Source: Lachnospiraceae bacterium
GTDB taxonomy: Bacteria; Bacillota; Clostridia; Lachnospirales; Lachnospiraceae
DNA length: 61,050 bases
Direction: 5' to 3'
NCBI GenBank assembly: GCA_017440575.1
Contig: JAFSGY010000102.1
Span: 1-61,050, forward strand
The notes below the pieces were generated by a model that did not search any database, was not told where the DNA came from, and saw only the letters and a list, made by a program, of their open reading frames with translations. The position numbers and the translations under genes are program-made. This document shows, piece by piece, positions 54,147 to 61,050 of this stretch. The first letter of the stretch is position 1, and each line of letters opens with the position of its first letter.

Positions 54147-55868
54147 TTGTTACTGGAGCGAATGAACAGTGATAAAAGGCATGATGAGAGAATGAAAAGA
54201 AAAAAACAGACAGGAATGTTAACTGCTGCACTGGTAGGTATCATATTATTAAGTGGTTGTGGGAATACAATAGCACAAAATGAAGAAGAGAGCGTGTCGC
54301 AGGAAATCGCAATACAGACGGTAGAAGAGACGCAGAATATAGAAACTGATACAGGAGAAAATGCATCCGTTCAGGAAGAAGAAAAGAAAGAAATGGAAAA
54401 AGAAGTGAAGAAAGAAACAACAGAAGTTCCTGTGAGCCGAGTAACGGTACATGACCCTTCGGTTGTATATGATAATGGTACATACTATGTATTTGGTTCC
54501 CATATGGCGTGGGCAAAGACGACCGATTTGATGAATTGGGAAAGCTTTACCATGAATATTAATTCGGAATATCCGGAGCTGTTTGGCAAGGAATGGGAGA
54601 GCTATTGTAAGACAGCAACCAATCCAAACCTAAATGGTAATCTGTGGGCACCGGATGTAATTTATAACGAAGCCATGCAGAAATATTGCATGTATATGAG
54701 CGTAAATGGAGATGATTGGAATTCTGTTATTGTTATGCTGACAGCAGATTCGATAGAAGGTCCATATTCCTATGCAGGATCTATTGTTTATTCCGGCTTT
54801 GATGATAAAGGAAAGCATCCGGTAGAGTTGACGGATGTCTATCAGGTACTTGGTGAGGGAGCAGACCTTACCAGATATCAGAATATTAAGAATACCAAGA
54901 TTAATGCGATTGACCCGTGTGTACTCTATGATAAGGATGGAAGTCTTTGGATGACTTATGGTTCGTGGTTTGGTGGTATCTATATGTTGAAGCTGGATGC
55001 AAACACTGGACTTAGAGATTATACAACCACTTATGAAACCGTTCCAAATCAGTCAGATGCTTATTATGGCTATAAGCTTGCAGGTGGATTTAGTGTGTCT
55101 GGTGAAGGACCATATATTATTGAGAAAGATGGCTATTATTATCTATTCTTGTCTTATGGTGGACTGACCGCAGAGGGCGGCTATCAGATGCGTGTGTTCC
55201 GTTCAGAGAACATGAATGGACCATATGTGGACGAGGCTGGTAATTCCGCAGTATATCAGAAGGAAGAGAATAACCTTTTTAGTAAGATAGGTGTTAGAAT
55301 TATGGGTTCCTATGACTGGACAGGCAATCGTGAGACTAGAGTTGCTCAAGGACATAATTCTGCCTATGTCACAGAGGATGGACAGATATTCCTTGTATAT
55401 CACAGCCGTTTTGCAGAAGGGAAAAATGGCATTTCGGAAGCTCATGAGGTCAGAGTACAGCAGATGTTCGTCAATGAAGACGGCTGGCTCGTGGCAGCAC
55501 CATATGAATATGCAGGAGAGAAAATCTCAGAAACAGGCTACAGTATGGAAGAAATGGCAGGTGACTATGAATTTATTCTTCATACACCAAATACATTTTA
55601 TCAGAAGGCTGGTAAAGCTACCGTAGGAATTATGCAGGCTTCTAAGATTACGTTATCGGAAGATGGTTCTGTATCTGGTGACTTAACAGGAAGCTGGACT
55701 TATGAAGAGGGAACACCAAATATGACAATCACGGTAGATAATGTTACCTATAAGGGAGTCTTTGTAAAAATGCCAAGCGAGAAGCTGTATTTTAACCCGG
55801 ACGAAAGAGAGATTACCATGACCTTTACGGTATTAGGAAATAACGTAACGGCTTGGGGAAGTCAATAG
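54147..55868 (+). CDS. GH43 arabinanase-type lipoprotein
   Basis: 573 residues from TTG 54147, which has the best ribosome site (AGGAAGG, 8 bases before). ATG 54192 would give a more usual lipoprotein signal (MKRKKQTGMLTAALVGIILLSGC). Lipobox LSGC and a Glu/Lys-rich linker precede GH43: VHDPSV (base Asp103), LWAPDVIYNEAM, NAIDPCVLYDKDG, GEGPYI (acid Glu320). A C-terminal small beta domain as in the GH43 at 38988. The two are paralogues bracketing the transporter cluster. A surface arabinan-degrading role is inferred. Confidence 0.87.
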   Translation: MLLERMNSDKRHDERMKRKKQTGMLTAALVGIILLSGCGNTIAQNEEESVSQEIAIQTVEETQNIETDTGENASVQEEEKKEMEKEVKKETTEVPVSRVTVHDPSVVYDNGTYYVFGSHMAWAKTTDLMNWESFTMNINSEYPELFGKEWESYCKTATNPNLNGNLWAPDVIYNEAMQKYCMYMSVNGDDWNSVIVMLTADSIEGPYSYAGSIVYSGFDDKGKHPVELTDVYQVLGEGADLTRYQNIKNTKINAIDPCVLYDKDGSLWMTYGSWFGGIYMLKLDANTGLRDYTTTYETVPNQSDAYYGYKLAGGFSVSGEGPYIIEKDGYYYLFLSYGGLTAEGGYQMRVFRSENMNGPYVDEAGNSAVYQKEENNLFSKIGVRIMGSYDWTGNRETRVAQGHNSAYVTEDGQIFLVYHSRFAEGKNGISEAHEVRVQQMFVNEDGWLVAAPYEYAGEKISETGYSMEEMAGDYEFILHTPNTFYQKAGKATVGIMQASKITLSEDGSVSGDLTGSWTYEEGTPNMTITVDNVTYKGVFVKMPSEKLYFNPDEREITMTFTVLGNNVTAWGSQ

Positions 55869-55946
55869 AGCCTTGTTATTTATGCAGGAAAAAGAGTATA
55901 ATAAGTAACATATATTCTATGTGTAAGAGAAGGGAAGACCAGAACC

Positions 55947-56513
55947 ATGCCAAATACAACGAAAATAGCTTTGGAAGCATCCTTAAAAAAGCTTTTGCTG
56001 CAAAAACCAATTGATAAGATAACAATAAATGATTTAGCAGCGGATTGTGGAATTAGTCGAATGGCTTTTTATTATCATTTTAAAGATATTTATGATTTGG
56101 TGGAATGGGTATGTGTAGAAGATGGGAAAAGAGTTTTGCAGGATAAGAAGACATATGATACATGGCAGGAAGGGCTTGAACAGGTCTTTGAGGCAGTTCT
56201 TGCGAATAAGCCATTTATTCAGAATGTGTATCGGTGTATCAGTAGGGAGAAGATAGAAAGCTATCTTTATAAGCTTACCTATAATCTGATTGCGGATGTT
56301 GTGAACGAGAAATGTGCAGGTGCGAAGCTTTCAGAAGAAAACAAAGCGTTTATTGCTGGTTTTTATAAATATGGATTTGTAGGGATTATGTTAGAATGGA
56401 TTGACCATGGAATGAAGGAAGATTATCGAGAGATTGTCAGAAAAATAAGTATAACCCTCCATGGAAACATTACAAATTCCATTCATAATTTTGAAGAGGA
56501 AAAGAAAAAATAG
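55947..56513 (+). CDS. TetR family transcriptional regulator
   Basis: 188 residues. N-terminal TetR helix-turn-helix (KITINDLAADCGISRMAFYYHFKDIYDLVEWV) and a TetR_C_7/DhaS-like ligand domain. It is upstream of and co-oriented with the oleate hydratase gene, with a terminator between. Control of that gene in response to fatty acids is an inference from position; other targets are possible. Confidence 0.88.
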   Translation: MPNTTKIALEASLKKLLLQKPIDKITINDLAADCGISRMAFYYHFKDIYDLVEWVCVEDGKRVLQDKKTYDTWQEGLEQVFEAVLANKPFIQNVYRCISREKIESYLYKLTYNLIADVVNEKCAGAKLSEENKAFIAGFYKYGFVGIMLEWIDHGMKEDYREIVRKISITLHGNITNSIHNFEEEKKK

Positions 56514-56520
56514 TTTTTAT

Positions 56521-56567
56521 CAAAACAGGCGAGATGATAAGTTTTTTATCATTTCGCCTGTTTTGTA
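56521..56567. terminator. Bidirectional terminator after TetR gene
   Basis: CAAAACAGGCGAGATGATA on the left pairs with TATCATTTCGCCTGTTTTG on the right with one mismatch, with A/T runs at the ends. Confidence 0.88.
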
Positions 56568-56644
56568 AATAGGAAAACAAATAGAGAAAGGATATGATGA
56601 ATACATAACAGATAAAAAGTGAAAAAGAAAGGTGGTACATTCGT

Positions 56645-58609
56645 ATGGGAAAGAAAACAAAGATTGGGTTTGGTATGGCGGCTCTTGCTGCCAGTGCCGG
56701 TGTAGCTGCGGTTGCTGCAAAGAATTACAAAAAAGCAGAGAAAAAGCCAGCAGTGGAACTGGCAAAGGAAGAGTATCGTAATACGGAACGAGGAAAAAAT
56801 CAGAAGAACAGCAAAGGGATTTATTATTCCAATGGAAATTACGAAGCCTTTGCAAGACCGAGAAAACCGGAAGGTGTAGAGGAAAAACAGGCATATATTG
56901 TAGGCAGTGGTCTTGCTTCCTTGGCAGCAGCTTGCTTCCTGGTGCGAGATGGTCAGATGCCGGGTTCTCATATCCATATTTTAGAGGCAATGGATATTGC
57001 AGGAGGTGCATGTGATGGCATTTTTGATCCTGCAAGAGGCTATGTAATGCGCGGCGGTCGTGAGATGGAGAATCATTTTGAGTGTTTGTGGGATTTGTTC
57101 CATAGCATTCCTTCTATTGAGACACCAGGGGTATCGGTATTAGATGAGTACTACTGGCTGAATAAGGAAGATCCTAATTATTCATTATGCAGAGCAACGA
57201 TAAATCGTGGTGAGGATGCGCATACCGATGGAAAATTTAATCTGAGTCAGAAGGGTTGCATGGAGATTATGAAGCTGTTTATGACGAAGGATGAAGATTT
57301 ATATGACAAGACCATAGAAGACGTATTTGATGAGGAAGTCTTCGATTCCACATTTTGGCTCTATTGGAGAACCATGTTTGCGTTTGAAAACTGGCACAGT
57401 GCATTAGAAATGAAGTTATATTTTCAGAGATTTATTCATCATATTGCAGGACTGCCTGATTTCAGTGCATTGAAATTTACCAAATACAATCAGTATGAAT
57501 CGTTAATTCTTCCGATGCAAAAATATCTGGAAGATGCAGGAGTTGATTTCCAGTTTGGTACGGAAGTAACCAATGTAATATTTGAGTTTAAGGGTAACAG
57601 GAAGATTGCAAAAGCAATAGAATGCAAGGTGAAAGGTGTAGAAAAAGGAATTACGCTCACGGAAAATGACCTTGTGTTTGTGACAAACGGAAGCTGTACA
57701 GAAGGGACTGTCTATGGTGATCAGAACCATGCACCAAATGGAGATGCAGAGGTAAGAACAAGCGGTTGCTGGAGCTTGTGGAAAAACATTGCCAAGCAGG
57801 ATGCTTCCTTCGGACGCCCGGAGAAGTTCTGTTCGGATGTGACAAAGACGAATTGGGAATCTGCAACGATAACAACCTTGGACGATAAGATAATTCCTTA
57901 TATTACGAATATCTGTAAAAGAGATCCAAAGAGCGGAAAAGTAGTAACGGGAGGTATTGTAAGCTGTCGTGATTCCAGCTGGTTATTAAGCTGGACAATT
58001 AACAGACAGGGACAGTTCAAGACACAGGATAAGGACAAAGTATGTGTCTGGGTATATGGATTGTTTACTGATGTGCCAGGTGACTTTGTGAAAAAGCCTA
58101 TGAAAGAATGTACAGGTAAGGAAATTACACAGGAATGGCTGTATCATATAGGTGTACCGGTAGAACAGATTGAAGAATTAGCAGAGAATAGCGCAGTTTG
58201 TGTGCCAACTATGATGCCATATATTACTGCATTTTTCATGCCTAGAACAAAAGGTGACCGTCCTGATGTTATTCCGGATGGCTGTGTGAATTTTGCCTTT
58301 TTAGGACAGTTTGCAGAGACACCAAGAGATACTGTATTTACCACGGAATATTCTGTAAGAACTGCGATGGAAGCTGTATATGGTCTGCTGGGGGTAGATC
58401 GAGGTGTGCCAGAGGTATGGGGCAGTGTCTATGATATTCGAGAGCTGTTAGACAGTACCGTGAAATTGATGGATGGAAAATCACCATTAGAGATTACTTT
58501 GCCGGGGCCATTAAATGCATTGAAAAAGCCGGTGCTTGGATTGATAAAAGGAACGGTGATAGAAAAAGTGTTACGAGATCATGAAGTATTAAAAGATGGT
58601 ATGATATAA
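56645..58609 (+). CDS. ohyA: Oleate hydratase (MCRA family)
   Basis: 654 residues. FAD-binding motif YIVGSGLASLAAACFLVRDG (about 86-106), the GGREMENHFECLWDLF active-site region and the C-terminal FLGQFAETPRDTVFTTEYSVRTAM stretch are diagnostic. It adds water to the double bond of oleic/linoleic acid giving 10-hydroxy acids, a detoxification step in gut bacteria. Unusually, an N-terminal extension of about 60 residues includes a hydrophobic helix (IGFGMAALAASAGVAAVAA) and a charged linker, so it may be membrane-bound. Start set by AAAGGTGG. Confidence 0.93.
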   Translation: MGKKTKIGFGMAALAASAGVAAVAAKNYKKAEKKPAVELAKEEYRNTERGKNQKNSKGIYYSNGNYEAFARPRKPEGVEEKQAYIVGSGLASLAAACFLVRDGQMPGSHIHILEAMDIAGGACDGIFDPARGYVMRGGREMENHFECLWDLFHSIPSIETPGVSVLDEYYWLNKEDPNYSLCRATINRGEDAHTDGKFNLSQKGCMEIMKLFMTKDEDLYDKTIEDVFDEEVFDSTFWLYWRTMFAFENWHSALEMKLYFQRFIHHIAGLPDFSALKFTKYNQYESLILPMQKYLEDAGVDFQFGTEVTNVIFEFKGNRKIAKAIECKVKGVEKGITLTENDLVFVTNGSCTEGTVYGDQNHAPNGDAEVRTSGCWSLWKNIAKQDASFGRPEKFCSDVTKTNWESATITTLDDKIIPYITNICKRDPKSGKVVTGGIVSCRDSSWLLSWTINRQGQFKTQDKDKVCVWVYGLFTDVPGDFVKKPMKECTGKEITQEWLYHIGVPVEQIEELAENSAVCVPTMMPYITAFFMPRTKGDRPDVIPDGCVNFAFLGQFAETPRDTVFTTEYSVRTAMEAVYGLLGVDRGVPEVWGSVYDIRELLDSTVKLMDGKSPLEITLPGPLNALKKPVLGLIKGTVIEKVLRDHEVLKDGMI

Positions 58610-58616
58610 GACAATG

Positions 58617-58648
58617 GATGCCGGGATAGATGATTCTCGGCATCTTTT
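58617..58648 (+). terminator. Rho-independent terminator after oleate hydratase gene
   Basis: GATGCCGGGA and TCTCGGCATC pair (one G-U) with an 8-base loop and TTTT tail. Confidence 0.85.
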
Positions 58649-58752
58649 CTATTGCAACGAAATGTAAATTATGTTAATATGAGCGCTGAGTGGTATTCGA
58701 TAGAAACTGCATCAGTGTCAAGTGTTGTCACTTACGTTTAGGAGGTGATGGC

Positions 58753-59622
58753 ATGAAAATAGGAATAATCGGTGCCGGAAAGGTAGGCTTTACCTTAGGG
58801 AAGTACCTAAGTATCAATGATGTTCACGTTACTGGCTATTATAGTCGGAATGGAGAGCATGCATTAGAAGCAGCCCAATTTACCGGTACAACATATTTTG
58901 AAAGCATGAGAGAATTGGTAGACGCAAGCGATACCCTTTTTATTACCACGTCGGATGCGGCGATTGGTGAGGTATGGGATTGTATTGCAAAGTATCCATT
59001 AGAGAACAAGACGATTTGTCATTTTAGTGGCTCACTGTCATGTGATGTATTTTCTGATTATGAACAGAAGGACGTTCAAGTCTGTTCCGTTCATCCATTT
59101 TTTGCGTTCAGCAACAAATATTCCACTTATGAACAATTTTATAAGGCAGCTTTAACCATCGAGGGAACACCGTTAGCGGTAGATGCTCTTGGGGCTCTTT
59201 TTGTGAGTCTTGGGCATTCAGTAGAGGTGATTCAAAGAGAAGATAAGGCAAAATATCATGCAGCAGCCTGCTTAGCCAGCAATGCGATGCTAGGTGTGCT
59301 TTACGAGGCAGTAGAGCTATTAGGAGAATGTGGCTTTTCCAGAGAGTCAGCCTATCGCTTGATTACTCCGTTAGTCCGTGAGAATGTGAACAATGGATTG
59401 GAAAACGGAGCGGTGGATGCGTTGACGGGACCTGTGGAGCGCGGTGACTGTGAGACCGTACAGAAGCACTTAGAGGTACTAAGAGAGGAAGAAAAGGCAC
59501 TCTACACCAGTATATCGGAATGTCTTTTACAGATGGCAAAGATAAAGAATCCTGACCGGGATTATGAGAGTATGGCAAGACTGTTAGCAGAGAGGAGTGC
59601 AGGGATTGAAGAAAACAGTTAA
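58753..59622 (+). CDS. Rossmann/DUF2520 protein, probable ketopantoate reductase (PanG-like)
   Basis: 289 residues from ATG 58753, set by AGGAGGTG; a longer frame from 58690 lacks a site. N-terminal NAD(P)-binding motif [29 protein letters not shown] and HPFFAF are typical of DUF2520 proteins, with a helical C-terminal domain. It overlaps panB, and no classical panE is in view. DUF2520 proteins include PanG-type ketopantoate reductases, so it likely reduces 2-dehydropantoate to pantoate. That function rests on context and family recall. Confidence 0.75.
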   Translation: MKIGIIGAGKVGFTLGKYLSINDVHVTGYYSRNGEHALEAAQFTGTTYFESMRELVDASDTLFITTSDAAIGEVWDCIAKYPLENKTICHFSGSLSCDVFSDYEQKDVQVCSVHPFFAFSNKYSTYEQFYKAALTIEGTPLAVDALGALFVSLGHSVEVIQREDKAKYHAAACLASNAMLGVLYEAVELLGECGFSRESAYRLITPLVRENVNNGLENGAVDALTGPVERGDCETVQKHLEVLREEEKALYTSISECLLQMAKIKNPDRDYESMARLLAERSAGIEENS

Positions 59623-60433
59623 TACATTTAAACAGGCAAAGGAAAAGGGCGATAAGCTTACTATGCTTACCGCATATGATTATTCAACGGCAAAGTTAAT
59701 CGATGAGGCAGGAATTGATGCCATTTTGGTAGGGGATTCCTTAGGAATGGTATGTCTGGGATATCCGGATACCTTATCCGTTACCATGGAGGACATGATT
59801 CATCATACCAAGGCGGTAACAAGAGGTGCAAAAGAAGCATTTGTCGTTGCCGATATGCCTTTTATGTCTTATCAGACTTCTGTATATGATGCAGTAGTAA
59901 ATGCAGGAAGACTGATTAAGGAAGGGCATGCTCATGCAGTGAAGTTAGAGGGCGGTATGGAAGTTTGTGAACAGATTCGTGCCATTGTCAGAGCTTCGAT
60001 TCCGGTTTGTGCGCACATCGGACTGACACCACAGTCCATCAATGCTTTTGGTGGTTTTTCCGTACAGGGAAAGGGAGAAGAAGCGGCAAAGCGTCTGATA
60101 GAAGAGGCAAAGGCGGTGGAAGAGGCTGGTGCTTTTGCAGTGGTATTAGAGTGTGTACCGGAGGCATTGGCAACCTTGATTACACAGCAGATACATATCC
60201 CTACCATTGGTATTGGAGCAGGTGCAGGCTGCGACGGACAGGTATTGGTATATCAGGATATGTTAGGCTTGTATTCCGACTTTGTGCCGAAGTTTGTAAA
60301 GCAGTTCAAGAAGCTTGATTCGGAGATGAAGGAGGGCTTCCGTACATACCGTGAGGAAGTTAGAGCAGGACTGTTCCCGGCAAAGGAGCATACCTTTAAA
60401 ATTGATGAGACAGTATTGAGTAAACTTTATTAA
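59606..60433 (+). CDS. panB: 3-methyl-2-oxobutanoate hydroxymethyltransferase
   Basis: 275 residues from TTG 59606, 8 bases after AGGAG at 59593-59597, giving the usual [14 protein letters not shown] start. GTG 59597 overlaps that site. PanB signatures: [52 protein letters not shown]. First committed step of pantothenate synthesis. Overlaps the DUF2520 gene by 17 bases and precedes panC. Confidence 0.95.
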   Translation: MKKTVNTFKQAKEKGDKLTMLTAYDYSTAKLIDEAGIDAILVGDSLGMVCLGYPDTLSVTMEDMIHHTKAVTRGAKEAFVVADMPFMSYQTSVYDAVVNAGRLIKEGHAHAVKLEGGMEVCEQIRAIVRASIPVCAHIGLTPQSINAFGGFSVQGKGEEAAKRLIEEAKAVEEAGAFAVVLECVPEALATLITQQIHIPTIGIGAGAGCDGQVLVYQDMLGLYSDFVPKFVKQFKKLDSEMKEGFRTYREEVRAGLFPAKEHTFKIDETVLSKLY

Positions 60434-60457
60434 TCATAAAAATGAGGAGCATGAAAA

Positions 60458-61050
60458 ATGAGAGTCGTAAAAACAATAGAGGAAGTCAGAGAACAGGTAA
60501 AGGCGTGGAAAAGAGAAGGCTTGCGTGTAGGTTTGGTACCGACTATGGGCTTTTTGCATGAAGGACACAAGAGTCTCATTGTGAAAGCGGTAGAAGAAAA
60601 TGATAGAGTTGTCGTCAGTGATTTCGTAAATCCTACACAGTTTGGACCAAAGGAAGACCTGGCAAGCTATCCAAGAGACATCGAACGTGATGCAAAGCTG
60701 TGTGAAGAGGCAGGAGCGGATTTGATTTTCCATCCGGAACCAGAGGAAATGTATGCACCGGATTATTGCTCTTTTGTGGATATGGACGGACTTACGAAGG
60801 GACTTTGTGGAAAAACAAGACCGACACATTTTCGTGGTGTATGTTCTGTGGTTGCGAAGCTTTTTAACATTGTAGCGCCGGATAATGCTTATTTTGGTCA
60901 GAAGGATGCACAGCAGCTTGCGGTAATTCGCAGAATGGTAAGGGATTTGAACTTTGACATTCGTATCGTGGCATGTCCGATTATTCGTGAAGAGGATGGC
61001 TTGGCAAAGAGCTCACGCAATACGTATCTGAATGCAGAGGAGCGTGTAGC
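60458..61050 (+). CDS. panC: Pantothenate synthetase (partial, cut by window end)
   Basis: The first 197 codons are in the window. ATG 60458 follows GAGGAG by 8 bases. [15 protein letters not shown] (HxGH), [33 protein letters not shown] and the KSSRNTYL motif define PanC. It joins pantoate and beta-alanine using ATP. Third gene of the pan operon; a full-length enzyme is about 280 residues, so about a third is missing at the right edge. panD, if linked, lies beyond. Confidence 0.95.
   Translation, partial: MRVVKTIEEVREQVKAWKREGLRVGLVPTMGFLHEGHKSLIVKAVEENDRVVVSDFVNPTQFGPKEDLASYPRDIERDAKLCEEAGADLIFHPEPEEMYAPDYCSFVDMDGLTKGLCGKTRPTHFRGVCSVVAKLFNIVAPDNAYFGQKDAQQLAVIRRMVRDLNFDIRIVACPIIREEDGLAKSSRNTYLNAEERV

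Noticed and set aside
1-61050. tRNA, rRNA, CRISPR arrays, complete insertion sequences, prophage and att sites.
   Set aside because: Looked for on both strands; no cloverleaf, transposase, integrase or repeat-spacer array was recognised.

Overview
The window reads as a chromosomal segment of a low-to-moderate GC Clostridia species, most likely a motile, spore-forming gut Lachnospiraceae (Roseburia/Lachnospira-like). The grounds are the gene content (dipicolinate synthase, two chemotaxis receptors, GH130 phosphorylases, ABC sugar importers without their own ATPase) and strong AGGAGG-type ribosome sites. This placement is inference; no rRNA or tRNA gene is present.

Layout. 1-260: a 169-bp imperfect palindrome. 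261-6046: an acetyltransferase, a large sugar-sensing diguanylate cyclase, a convergent HD-GYP phosphodiesterase (together a c-di-GMP make/break pair), and a NUDIX hydrolase. 6250-23459: a beta-mannan utilisation locus with LacI + GH36 alpha-galactosidase, a second LacI, a divergent AraC regulator, and one long operon. That operon encodes a binding protein, two permeases, a mannobiose 2-epimerase, two GH130 phosphorylases, two acetyl-mannan esterases and a GH1-phosphomannose isomerase fusion. It resembles the known Roseburia intestinalis mannan locus. 23537-27489: an APH-family kinase, an aldose epimerase, an AAA/DUF234 ATPase and the decayed remains of a GH43 operon. 27693-38806: two chemotaxis receptors, dpaA-dpaB-asnB, an aminotransferase, a patatin-like lipase and uppP. 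38988-55868: an arabinan-type locus bracketed by two GH43 lipoproteins, containing two complete sets of permeases and binding proteins plus an NHL/TPR/Yip1 membrane protein and a DUF5696 membrane-anchored protein. 55947-58609: a TetR regulator and oleate hydratase. 58753-61050: pantothenate genes (DUF2520 reductase, panB, panC cut by the window end).

How it works together. Acetylated, galactosylated manno-oligosaccharides would be imported, deacetylated by the CE2 and CE17-like esterases, stripped of galactose by GH36 and of terminal glucose by GH1, and phosphorolysed by GH130_2. The final mannobiose would be epimerised to mannosyl-glucose and cleaved by GH130_1. Mannose-1-phosphate then needs a phosphomannomutase that is not in this window before the ManA domain can make fructose-6-phosphate. 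The sensor half of the diguanylate cyclase at 1089-4127 is visibly homologous to the mannan binding protein at 11900-13354. A 23-bp palindromic element lies upstream of the cyclase, in the AraC/mannan-binding-protein region and upstream of the arabinan binding protein. Together these suggest that extracellular glycan sensing is wired to c-di-GMP and to glycan-uptake genes, which is the most interesting hypothesis here.
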